A stretch of DNA of 7,457 bases from CAUZRD01 sp963582255 (GCA_963582255.1 CAUZRD010000103.1:1-7457), one strand, 5' to 3'; shown: positions 1 through 7,396, counted from the stretch's first letter. Numbers and translations: made by a program. The notes: generated by a model not told the origin, from the letters alone.

Positions 1-687
1 GGATATTCGTCCGATGTTGCCATGCCGGTTTCAGTTGGGACGTCTCTCGCCGTCATCGTTCCAACATCTATAAGTTCCGCCCTCGGCCATCATAAAAAAG
101 GGACCCTGGACCTGGCAGTTCTGCGCTCTTGGGCTCTCCCTATCCTTATCGGCGTTATCCTTGGAGCAACAATAGCCAGTTTTTCAATGCCAGCCGTTTT
201 TCAGTCCGTTTTTATCTTGGTGGCGTTAGTCATTGGGACAAAACTCCTATCAGGCGGCAAGGGCTGGAAACTGCGCAAAATGCTTCCTGGTGCGCTTGGG
301 ATGCGTTTTGGCGGCATTACCATCGGCTTAGTTTCCGCTATCATGGGGATCGGCGGCGGTGCAGTCTCAAACCTTTTTCTAACATTGCATGGTGTACCAA
401 TTCATCGAGCTATATCGACTTCTGCAGGTGTCGGAGCTTTGATCGCCATTCCTGGCACGATAGGGTACGTACTCGCAGGTCTGGGCCGGACCGACCTTCC
501 ACCCGGGTCACTTGGGTTTGTTTCGGTCTTTGCTTTTGCCCTAACTATCCCGACATCGCTCTTGACTACGCGGCTTGGGGTTGCACTTGCTCACCGAACG
601 CCACGTCGGTCGCTAGAAATTGCCTTTGGCAGTTTTCTCATACTGGTGGCTGCCCGTTTTATCTTGGCGGTACTGTCAAACAAATGA
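1..687 (+). CDS. TauE/SafE family membrane permease, C-terminal part (5' partial)
   Basis: This reading frame is open from the first base, and residues are visible before the first in-window ATG at 22, so the true start lies off the left edge. About 228 residues remain, and the family's usual length suggests that a few tens of N-terminal residues are missing. The protein is strongly hydrophobic. Likely membrane segments (visible numbering) lie near 15-28, 43-59, 65-81, 103-125, 133-160, 168-188 and 205-226. The glycine-rich GIGGG motif (visible residues 116-120, bases 346-360), followed by a Leu-rich stretch and LHGVP, is the hallmark of the second half of the TauE/SafE internal repeat. VGTSLAVIVPTS near the left edge is the typical end of the first half. 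Family members are inner-membrane proteins implicated in export or uptake of sulfite, sulfoacetate and other small organic anions. The substrate cannot be told from sequence. The gene is convergent with gltD and ends with TGA at 685-687. Confidence 0.88.
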   Translation, partial: GYSSDVAMPVSVGTSLAVIVPTSISSALGHHKKGTLDLAVLRSWALPILIGVILGATIASFSMPAVFQSVFILVALVIGTKLLSGGKGWKLRKMLPGALGMRFGGITIGLVSAIMGIGGGAVSNLFLTLHGVPIHRAISTSAGVGALIAIPGTIGYVLAGLGRTDLPPGSLGFVSVFAFALTIPTSLLTTRLGVALAHRTPRRSLEIAFGSFLILVAARFILAVLSNK

Positions 688-706
688 GAACTCGCATCGG
701 ATTGCT

Positions 707-729
707 AGCGCAGCCTAAATCTATGCGCT
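707..729 (+). other. weak hairpin downstream of the permease gene
   Basis: AGCGCA at 707-712 pairs with TGCGCT at 724-729 around an 11-base loop, 20 bases after the permease stop codon. This is where a transcription terminator would be expected, but no run of T follows (the next bases are CAATAATT). It may be a weak terminator, an RNA-stabilising hairpin, or chance. Confidence 0.2.
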
Positions 730-803
730 CAATAATTGACGCCACTCAGCCAGAGAAGCGGCACGGTTTAGCTTGAAATTGGTGCGTGAATAGAGGTGGC
801 GAG

Positions 804-812
804 CCCCCCCCC
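804..812. repeat. C9 homopolymer tract
   Basis: Nine consecutive C residues occur here, followed 10 bases later by a second run of five C (823-827). Long mononucleotide runs are prone to slippage and to sequencing or assembly error, so the exact length should be treated with caution. No coding frame depends on it in this window. Confidence 0.9.
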
Positions 813-853
813 AACAAAATTACCCCCGAATGAATTTACCAGGCTAATACTAG

Positions 854-1074
854 AGGCCCGTGGTCCGTGACGCGGGGCCCTAGGATTGGGGGGCCCGGTC
901 CATGGTCCTGCGGCTCAACTGTAACGATTGGGCCAAGTAACCCCTGCCGTTGGCCTATGACCCGAGCGGAACTATCATGCGCTGATTGAACCGCAGCAAC
1001 GCTATAGGCAGGACATAGGTGCGTGCTCTATGGTCCGATAGTGCCGTGGCTCTTGGCTCCCGGTCCACGGGCCT
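854..1074 (+). ncRNA. candidate structured noncoding RNA, family not recognised
   Basis: A long-range helix closes the element. Positions 854-863 pair perfectly with 1065-1074, then a T-T mismatch (864/1064), then 865-867 pair with 1061-1063. Compatible nested elements are: a hairpin 875-880/891-896; a hairpin 929-936/950-957 (8 bp, one G-U, 13-base loop); a helix 968-976/1037-1045 (8 of 9 pairs); and, stacked directly on it, a hairpin 1011-1019/1027-1036 (9 bp with one bulged G at 1033 and one G-U). A small stem 981-984/994-997 sits in the remaining junction. The G-U pairs 930/956, 966/1047 and 1019/1027 would be C-A mismatches on the other strand, which favours the plus strand. One extra helix, 908-918/986-996, would form a pseudoknot and is better on the minus strand. 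Base count over 841-1080 is 61% G+C, above the flanking genes. No open frame, tRNA features, or RNase P, SRP, tmRNA or 6S signature was recognised. Promoter and ends are undefined. Function is unknown. Confidence 0.38.
862..1066 (+). repeat. five dispersed GGTCC copies, including a 12-base near-direct repeat
   Basis: GGTCC occurs at 862-866, 897-901, 904-908, 1032-1036 and 1062-1066. Three copies are TGGTCC and two are CGGTCC. The two CGGTCC copies lie inside a 12-base direct repeat, 894-905 and 1059-1070, which differ at one base (T903/C1068). GGTCC is almost its own complement, so any two copies can pair around a central U-U mismatch. That is how 862-866 pairs with 1062-1066 in the closing helix of the candidate RNA, and how it could instead pair with 897-901. 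A given pentamer is expected about 0.2 times in 205 random bases. Confidence 0.7.
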
Positions 1075-1252
1075 AGGCAAGACCCTGCAGTAATCCCGTG
1101 CCAGGTTTCATGTAGTGGAATGGGGGGTGTTTTGTCTTTAGACGAGGTTGCAAAGTAGCCCTGCCCACTTCAAGCAAGTTTAATCTGACAAAGCCCTCAC
1201 GGAGTGGTTCAATTTCTGTGCCGCATGATCATTGACTTGAGGTGCCTTTTAC

Positions 1253-1286
1253 GGGTGTTCAAGTTTGTCTGACAACACCTTTATTT
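1253..1286 (+). terminator. possible intrinsic terminator, plus strand, at the gltD stop
   Basis: GGTGTT (1254-1259) pairs with AACACC (1274-1279). A flanking G-T pair (1253/1280) and a 14-base loop complete the hairpin, and TTTATTT (1280-1286) follows on the plus strand. This would end plus-strand transcripts coming from the gap before they enter gltD antisense. On the minus strand the same hairpin starts 6 bases after the gltD stop codon, but the bases after it (CGTAAAAGG) lack a T-run, so it is a poor minus-strand terminator. It could still act as a 3' stabilising hairpin for the gltBD mRNA. The stem is short and the loop large, hence the modest confidence. Confidence 0.35.
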
Positions 1287-2716
1287 CACCTCGGCAGAGT
1301 TGTGGTGCCCATTAAAGCTTTATCGACGGCGTGTGCACATTGGCGACCTTCTCTGATAGCCCAAACGACAAGCGATTGACCGCGCCGCATGTCGCCGGCG
1401 CTCCAGACTTTATCATGATTGGTCCGGTAGCTGAAGGTATCGGCATGAACATTCTGGCGATCATCTAACTCGATCCCAAAATCTGTAATCATGCCTTCTG
1501 TTACAGGCGACACGAAGCCCATAGCCAACAATGCAATATCGGCGCGCAAAACAAATTCACTTTCTGGGATGGGCTGAAACTTTTCGTCAACCCTAATGCA
1601 ATGTAGAGCTTTGAGTTGGTCATTTTCGCCCTCAAAATACTGGGTCATGGCTGCAAACTCACGATCTGCGCCTTCTTCTTGACTCGAAGATGTTCTCATT
1701 TTTACGGGCCAGTTCGGCCAGGTCAGTAACTTGTTCTCCTGCTCGGGTGGGGGTGGCATGATTTCAAGCTGAGTGACTGAGAGAGCGCCTTGGCGGATAG
1801 ACGTGCCAATGCAGTCTGATCCAGTATCGCCACCACCAATAACGACGACATGCCTGTCCTTGGCAAGAATCAGCTCAGCATCCTCAGCTTCGTTCGATAC
1901 ACGCCTATTCTGCTGTGGTAGAAATTCCATGGCAAAATGCACACCTTTTAAGTTGCGTCCCTTGATAGGTAAGTCGCGGGGGCGTTCAGCGCCGCCGGAT
2001 AGGATAACAGCATCATGTTGATCTACCAGGTTGCCAAGTGCAACATCGTCGCCCACCTTAACGCCTAAATGAAATGTGACACCCTCTGCGGTCATCTGAA
2101 TGACTCGGCGATCAATATGGACTTTTTCCATTTTGAAATCGGGGATGCCATATCGCATCAGCCCACCAATCTTTTGATTTTTCTCGTACAGATTCACGTC
2201 ATGACCCGCCCGGGCTAATTGTTGGGCCGCGGCCATGCCAGCAGGGCCAGAGCCAATTATCGCAATCTTCTTACCAGTTTTATGAGCAGGCACCTGTGGC
2301 ATAATCCACCCATTCTCCCACGCTTTGTCGACAATTGCACATTCGATCGATTTAATTGTCACCGGACTTTCTATCAGGTTTAGGGTACACGACGCTTCGC
2401 AGGGTGCAGGACATATACGACCAGTAACTTCTGGAAAGTTGTTGGTTGAATGTAAGTTTTCGGAAGCCGCCTGCCAATCGCCCTCATAAACCAGATTGTT
2501 CCAATCCGGGATCTGGTTGTTTACCGGGCACCCCTTAAGGCCCTTCATATCATGACAGAAAGGGATGCCACAATCCATGCAACGACTGGCTTGTTCACGC
2601 AAAGTTTCTTCCCGCAAAGGCACACTAAACTCTTTAAAGTTGCTAATTCGTTCAGAGGCCGCGATATATGTTTGATCCTGGCGGTCAAGCTCTAGAAAAC
2701 CTGTAACTTTACCCAT
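1286..2716 (-). CDS. gltD: glutamate synthase (NADPH) small/beta subunit
   Basis: This 476-residue flavoprotein is the electron-input subunit of glutamate synthase. It oxidises NADPH on FAD and passes electrons through iron-sulfur clusters to GltB in the cytoplasm. The N-terminal domain (about 25-130) has the cysteine pattern for two [4Fe-4S] clusters: C46, C49, C54 and C63 in RCMDCGIPFC...GCP, and C102, C106 and C110 in ICPAPCEASCTL. The FAD-binding Rossmann motif is IAIIGSGPAG at 151-160. The NADPH-binding motif is VVIGGGDTGSD at 291-301. WSAGDMRRGQ (438-447) is the C-terminal FAD contact with the typical GD. Length matches the family (about 470-490). The ATG at 2714-2716 is preceded by GGAG at a 9-base spacing. 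The gene follows gltB by 48 bases with no visible promoter between them, so they are probably co-transcribed. All expected cofactor motifs are present. Related flavin reductases share this fold, but adjacency to gltB settles the assignment. Confidence 0.98.
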   Translation of the reverse strand: MGKVTGFLELDRQDQTYIAASERISNFKEFSVPLREETLREQASRCMDCGIPFCHDMKGLKGCPVNNQIPDWNNLVYEGDWQAASENLHSTNNFPEVTGRICPAPCEASCTLNLIESPVTIKSIECAIVDKAWENGWIMPQVPAHKTGKKIAIIGSGPAGMAAAQQLARAGHDVNLYEKNQKIGGLMRYGIPDFKMEKVHIDRRVIQMTAEGVTFHLGVKVGDDVALGNLVDQHDAVILSGGAERPRDLPIKGRNLKGVHFAMEFLPQQNRRVSNEAEDAELILAKDRHVVVIGGGDTGSDCIGTSIRQGALSVTQLEIMPPPPEQENKLLTWPNWPVKMRTSSSQEEGADREFAAMTQYFEGENDQLKALHCIRVDEKFQPIPESEFVLRADIALLAMGFVSPVTEGMITDFGIELDDRQNVHADTFSYRTNHDKVWSAGDMRRGQSLVVWAIREGRQCAHAVDKALMGTTTLPR

Positions 2717-2725
2717 ATTTTATTA

Positions 2726-2729
2726 CTCC
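2726..2729 (-). promoter_or_regulatory. ribosome binding site of gltD
   Basis: On the minus strand the sequence reads GTGGAGT, then 9 bases after GGAG comes the ATG at 2714-2716. It supports the chosen gltD start and independent ribosome loading after the gltB stop at 2765-2767. Confidence 0.8.
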
Positions 2730-2764
2730 ACTTTTGTAACATTCACATGCCTTGAGTTTTCGTT

Positions 2765-5700
2765 TCATGCTACCGATTCTTCTGAGATTACTTCCAATTC
2801 GGCAAGCGCTCGACGGTATTCCGTTGGCATTACCTTCACAAACTTGGGCCGGTAAGTATCCCAGTTAGCTAGAATTTTGGCGGCTTGGATGGATCCAGTA
2901 TAGTGCAGATGTTTTTCAATTAACTGACGCAGGCGTACTCCGTCATGGCGGGCCATATCACTATCGACTGCTCCCTGGTCAGACGGTTCAAAACCTAGTT
3001 TCCAATCGTCATCCAACACCGGTTCCAGTTCGACCATCGCTAAATTACACCTATCGGCAAAGGTGCCGTCTTCGTCAAGAACATAGGCAACTCCTCCAGA
3101 CATCCCAGCTGCAAAGTTGCGACCAGTGTGGCCAAGTACAGTCACAATCCCACCAGTCATATATTCACAACCGTGATCACCAACGCCTTCGACAACCGCG
3201 GTGGCTCCAGAATTCCGCACTGCAAATCGCTCTCCGGCCACTCCATGAAGATAGCACTCGCCCTCAACAGCGCCATACAGCACGGTATTGCCTACGATGA
3301 TAGACTTGCTTGGGTCAATCTGAACGGCACTCTGTGGTGGGTATATGATCAGCTTGCCACCCGACAGACCCTTACCCACATAGTCGTTACCCTCGCCTTC
3401 GACCTCAAACGTGACACCACGGCAAACCCATGCTCCAAAGGATTGTCCGGTCGTGCCGGTCAGCTTTATATGAATGGTATCGTCCGGTAGGCCAGCATGC
3501 CCGTAAAGTTTAGCAATCTCGCCAGAAAGCATGGCTCCAACCGATCGGTTCTTATTTGCTATATCGAGATCAATTCTAACAGGTTTACGTGTTTTCAATG
3601 CAGGTTGCGCGAGCCGGATAAGCTCACGGTCTAGGACGTCGCCGATGTGATGGATTTGGGTTTCGCATTGAAATATAGGCACGTCGGCGCCCATTTTGGG
3701 ATCGAAGAACAGTTTGCTAAAATCTAACCCTCTCGCTTTCCAATGAGTGATAGCCGAATCTCGGTCAAGTACATCAATTTGGCCTATCATCTCATCAACG
3801 GTCGCAAAACCAAGATGAGCCATGATCTCTCTAACTTCTTCGGCCACGAAGAAGAAAAAGTTTATCACGTGCTCCGGTTGCCCAGTAAATCTTTTTCGCA
3901 ACTCCGGGTCCTGAGTTGCTACTCCGACGGGGCAAGTATTCAGGTGACATTTACGCATCATGATACAGCCCGATGCCACCAGCGGCGCGGTCGCAAACCC
4001 AAATTCATCGGCACCGAGCAACGCCCCAACAATCACATCACGGCCCGTACGCAATCCACCGTCAACTTGAACTGAGATTCGAGAACGCAGTTTATTTCGC
4101 AGGAGGGTCTGGTGCGTCTCTGCAAGTCCCAACTCCCACGGGGAGCCCGCATGTTTAATCGAAGACAAAGGGCTTGCCCCTGTACCACCTTCCATTCCCG
4201 AAATCGTTACGTGATCGGCTCGGGCTTTTGCAACCCCAGCAGCAACAGTGCCAACGCCTACTTCTGAGACAAGTTTTACAGAAATATCTGCGCTTGGATT
4301 TACGTTCTTCAGGTCATAAATAAGCTGCGCCAGATCCTCGATCGAATAAATATCATGATGCGGAGGCGGCGATATAAGTCCAACACCAATAGTTGAGTGG
4401 CGCACCTTTGCTATCACCGCATCAACTTTATGGCCCGGCAACTGACCGCCTTCACCGGGCTTTGCTCCCTGCGCCATCTTAATCTGTATCATATCCGCAT
4501 TTACTAGATATTCGGTCGTCACCCCAAAGCGCCCAGACGCCACTTGCTTGATGGCAGAACGTTTACTGTCACCGTTTGTCATAGGCGTAAAACGTTCGAC
4601 TTCTTCGCCACCTTCACCGGTATTGGATTTTCCGCCAATGCGGTTCATGGCAATAGCCAGGTTTTCATGCGCTTCAGCCGAAATTGAGCCAAATGACATT
4701 GCCCCAGTTGAAAAGCGTTTAACAATGCTTGCTGCGGGTTCGACTTCATCTAGGTTTAGCGTCTTGCGCCCTGTTTCGTCTGCGTTTCGCAATCGGAACA
4801 GGCCTCGGATTGTTAAAAGCCGCTCTTGCTGATCATTGATCGATTTTGCATAAGCTCGGTATTTATCTTGACTGTTCCCCCGTACCGCATGCTGCAGGTT
4901 ACTTACTTCGTCGGATGTCCATGCATGCGCCTCGCCGCGCTGGCGCACGGCATATTCGCCACCGATATCAAGCACATTTCGTAAGATCGGTATATCGGCG
5001 TAAGCCTCATGATGGCGGCGTAGGGTCTCTGAAGCGACTTCGGCCAGCCCAATGCCTTCAATCTGACTAGAAGTTCCAGTGAAGTACTGGCTTACAAAAC
5101 TTGAAGATAGGCCGATCGCATCAAAAATTTGGGCCCCACAATAGGACTGATATGTAGAGATGCCCATCTTAGACATGACCTTTAGCAGACCCTTATTTAT
5201 GGATTTAATATAGCGTTGGGTAATTTGATTTTCTTCTACCTCTGGGAGAAAAGCGTTCTTTTCATTCAAGTCAGCCAATGTCTCGAAAGCGAGATACGGA
5301 TTGATAGCCTCAGCACCATAGCCTGCCAGCACCGCAAAATGGTGAACTTCGCGTGGCTCTGCAGATTCTATCACCAGCCCAACCGAAGTACGTAGACCTT
5401 GTTTAATCAGATGATGATGCACCGCCGCCGTGGCAAGCAATGAAGGTACCGCCACACGCTGCTGGCTGAACTTGCGATCTGACAGGACTATTATGTTAAT
5501 TCCACGTTGAACCGCTTGAGTGGCCGCTTCACAAAGCTTTTCCAAACACGTTTTCATCCCTGCGGGGCCATCATCAACACCAAAAGTTGTATCCAGCACA
5601 TAAGACACAAAATGATTGTCTTTTACTTCACTTATTTGCAGAATCTTCTGAAGGTCGGAATTTAGTAGGATCGGTTGCCGTACCTCTAGCCGCTTTTTCT

Positions 5701-7396
5701 TTGACAGATGTTCATGGTCAAAGAGATTAGGGCGCGGGCCAATAAACGATACCAGGCTCATTACTGATTCTTCACGAATTGGATCAATCGGGGGATTGGT
5801 TACCTGCGCAAAGTTCTGTTTAAAATAATTATAAAGTAACTTGGCTTTATTTGAAATAGCAGCAATTGGTGTGTCAGTACCCATTGATCCTAAAGGCTCT
5901 TGCGCGTTCACAACCATAGGGATCAGCAACAGTTTGATATCTTCCTGAGTATAGCCGAAGGCCTGCTGAGCATCGAGCAATTCCTGACCTTTGTAATCAC
6001 GCTGAGACGAAACTAGCACGTCCACATCTTCTAGAACAATCTGAGTTTCCTTAAGCCACTGGTCATATGGATTGGCACTGCTTAATTTCTTTTTAATTTC
6101 TTCATCCGAAACAATAACGCCCTTTTCTAGATCAATCAAAAGCATTTTTCCGGGCTGGAGTCGCCATTTTTTGACCACCTTGCACTCATCAAATGGCAAG
6201 GTCCCTGCCTCAGAGGCAAGCACAACCGTATCGTCATCTAACACAAAATAACGAGCAGGGCGTAATCCATTACGGTCAAGAGTGGCCCCAATCTGGCGCC
6301 CATCAGTGAAAGCAATCGCAGCGGGGCCATCCCACGGCTCCATCATGGCTGCGTGATATTCGTAAAAGGCGCGGCGTTGATCATCCATCAGTGGATTACC
6401 CGCCCACGCCTCAGGGATAAGCATCATCATCGCTTGGGTAATCGAATAACCGCCCTGAAAAAGAAGCTCAAGTGCGTTATCAAAACAGGCGGTATCAGAC
6501 TGACCCTCATAGGAAACAGGCCAGATCTTTTTAATGTTTTCGCCAAACAGCTCCGAAGATAGTGTCGATTGGCGTGCTGCCATCCAGTTTACATTTCCGC
6601 GCAACGTATTGATCTCGCCGTTATGCGCGACCATCCGGTAAGGATGTGCTAGTTTCCAAGACGGAAACGTATTCGTTGAGAACCGCTGATGCACCATAGC
6701 CAACGCTGAAACGCATCGGGAATCCCTTAGGTCAGAGTAATAGGGATGCAGCTGGTCGGCCAGGAACATGCCCTTGTATACTACAGTACGCGACGACATC
6801 GAGACTGGGTAGAAATCTTCCCGTTGGCCCATAGCCTCAATTACAGCGTTTGAGATTTCGCGGCGCAAGACATACACACTTCTCTCAAAAGCATTGTCGT
6901 CGAGTCCAGCAGGCCGGGCAAAAAACCCCTGTAAATGACCAGGTTCTGCAGCCATAATCTCTGGGTCCTGGGAGAGCGATGCGTTGTCGGTTGGAACCAG
7001 CCGCCAGCCGATCACCGGCTGACCAGCGGCTTCAGATACAGCCTCAATAATGGCTTTGATGCTATCCTGTAATTCAACGTCTTTTGGTGTGAAAAAGTAA
7101 CCAAGGCTGTAGTCCCCGATCATAGGCAAATCAAAGCCCAGCTCACCACATTCCTCAGCCATAAAAGAATGAGGAATCTGAAACAGTATTCCCGCGCCAT
7201 CACCCATCAGCGGATCAGCACCCGTAGCGCCCCGATGTTCAAGGTTTTCAAGAATGCGGATACCATCTTCAATGATTTTATGAGACTTAAGGCCCTTAAT
7301 ATTAGCTATGAAACCAAGCCCGCAAGCATCATGTTCTTTGGTGTGGTCGTAAAGTCCACCTTCTGCATTACGTTGTCTCACTATTGCTACGTTCAT
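2765..7396 (-). CDS. gltB: glutamate synthase (NADPH) large/alpha subunit
   Basis: This 1543-residue protein makes glutamate from glutamine and 2-oxoglutarate with electrons from GltD, the GOGAT step of ammonium assimilation. Domains in order: a 24-residue leader; a class II glutaminase domain (about 25-430) with the N-terminal nucleophile Cys25 in DACGLGF, plus HQRFSTNTFPSW (236-247), AHNGEIN (257-263) and GQSDT (298-302); a linking central domain (about 480-790); an FMN-binding synthase barrel (about 840-1210); and a C-terminal beta-helix domain (about 1270-1460) with glycine-rich repeats such as GKGLSGG and GVAGERFAVRNSG. Cysteines C1144, C1150 and C1155 fit the [3Fe-4S] site. The family is made with a propeptide that is removed to expose the catalytic cysteine, so cleavage before Cys25 is inferred. 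Length is normal. The ATG at 7394-7396 has AGAGG 6 bases upstream. Sequence strings resemble alphaproteobacterial rather than enterobacterial GltB. Only 61 bases upstream are visible. They show a TGATCA palindrome (7432-7437) but no promoter I can support. Confidence 0.99.
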   Translation of the reverse strand: MNVAIVRQRNAEGGLYDHTKEHDACGLGFIANIKGLKSHKIIEDGIRILENLEHRGATGADPLMGDGAGILFQIPHSFMAEECGELGFDLPMIGDYSLGYFFTPKDVELQDSIKAIIEAVSEAAGQPVIGWRLVPTDNASLSQDPEIMAAEPGHLQGFFARPAGLDDNAFERSVYVLRREISNAVIEAMGQREDFYPVSMSSRTVVYKGMFLADQLHPYYSDLRDSRCVSALAMVHQRFSTNTFPSWKLAHPYRMVAHNGEINTLRGNVNWMAARQSTLSSELFGENIKKIWPVSYEGQSDTACFDNALELLFQGGYSITQAMMMLIPEAWAGNPLMDDQRRAFYEYHAAMMEPWDGPAAIAFTDGRQIGATLDRNGLRPARYFVLDDDTVVLASEAGTLPFDECKVVKKWRLQPGKMLLIDLEKGVIVSDEEIKKKLSSANPYDQWLKETQIVLEDVDVLVSSQRDYKGQELLDAQQAFGYTQEDIKLLLIPMVVNAQEPLGSMGTDTPIAAISNKAKLLYNYFKQNFAQVTNPPIDPIREESVMSLVSFIGPRPNLFDHEHLSKKKRLEVRQPILLNSDLQKILQISEVKDNHFVSYVLDTTFGVDDGPAGMKTCLEKLCEAATQAVQRGINIIVLSDRKFSQQRVAVPSLLATAAVHHHLIKQGLRTSVGLVIESAEPREVHHFAVLAGYGAEAINPYLAFETLADLNEKNAFLPEVEENQITQRYIKSINKGLLKVMSKMGISTYQSYCGAQIFDAIGLSSSFVSQYFTGTSSQIEGIGLAEVASETLRRHHEAYADIPILRNVLDIGGEYAVRQRGEAHAWTSDEVSNLQHAVRGNSQDKYRAYAKSINDQQERLLTIRGLFRLRNADETGRKTLNLDEVEPAASIVKRFSTGAMSFGSISAEAHENLAIAMNRIGGKSNTGEGGEEVERFTPMTNGDSKRSAIKQVASGRFGVTTEYLVNADMIQIKMAQGAKPGEGGQLPGHKVDAVIAKVRHSTIGVGLISPPPHHDIYSIEDLAQLIYDLKNVNPSADISVKLVSEVGVGTVAAGVAKARADHVTISGMEGGTGASPLSSIKHAGSPWELGLAETHQTLLRNKLRSRISVQVDGGLRTGRDVIVGALLGADEFGFATAPLVASGCIMMRKCHLNTCPVGVATQDPELRKRFTGQPEHVINFFFFVAEEVREIMAHLGFATVDEMIGQIDVLDRDSAITHWKARGLDFSKLFFDPKMGADVPIFQCETQIHHIGDVLDRELIRLAQPALKTRKPVRIDLDIANKNRSVGAMLSGEIAKLYGHAGLPDDTIHIKLTGTTGQSFGAWVCRGVTFEVEGEGNDYVGKGLSGGKLIIYPPQSAVQIDPSKSIIVGNTVLYGAVEGECYLHGVAGERFAVRNSGATAVVEGVGDHGCEYMTGGIVTVLGHTGRNFAAGMSGGVAYVLDEDGTFADRCNLAMVELEPVLDDDWKLGFEPSDQGAVDSDMARHDGVRLRQLIEKHLHYTGSIQAAKILANWDTYRPKFVKVMPTEYRRALAELEVISEESVA

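Larger units (their letters stand above)
688..1285. other. 598-base intergenic gap between convergent genes
   Basis: No reading frame here looks like a real protein. The open frame covering 129-776 is a shadow of the permease gene. The gap falls into three parts. Positions 688-853 hold a weak 6-bp hairpin (707-712 with 724-729, 11-base loop, no following T-run) and a run of nine C (804-812). Positions 854-1074 are a GC-rich, highly self-complementary block, annotated separately as a candidate structured RNA. Positions 1075-1285 are of ordinary composition and end in a hairpin with a T-rich tail beside the gltD stop. I looked for sigma-70 style promoters on both strands and found no pair of boxes with acceptable spacing. 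A TAATAC box at 845-850 just before the structured block has no -35 partner. Confidence 0.8.

Noticed and set aside
129..776. A 215-codon plus-strand open frame overlapping the permease gene
   Set aside because: It is rich in Trp, Cys, Arg and Ser with no domain pattern, and it overlaps a clear TauE/SafE frame. It is a shadow frame that simply runs on into the gap.
804..827. G-quadruplex on the minus strand from the G9 and G5 runs
   Set aside because: Only three G-tracts of three can be made with proper loops, so a standard four-tract, three-tier quadruplex is not supported.
854..1140. tmRNA, RNase P RNA, SRP RNA or 6S RNA in the gap
   Set aside because: I checked both strands for the RNase P GAGGAAAGTC core, the SRP GGAAGG-AGCAG core, and an alphaproteobacterial tmRNA tag (AANDN...) with its T-arm. 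None is present. The branched fold also does not resemble the single long hairpin of 6S.
1095..1140. Plus-strand terminator before GTTTTGTCTTTA
   Set aside because: The T-rich stretch is real, but the upstream bases give only scattered 3-bp stems with large internal loops, too weak to call.
1200..1225. GGTTCAATTTC, which resembles a tRNA T-arm
   Set aside because: The flanking bases do not form the required 5-bp stem, and there are no D-arm, anticodon-arm or acceptor partners nearby on either strand.
1773..5070. Several plus-strand open frames of 61-120 codons opposite gltD and gltB
   Set aside because: They lie antisense to two intact conserved genes, have no recognisable motifs, and are explained by the codon use of the minus-strand genes.
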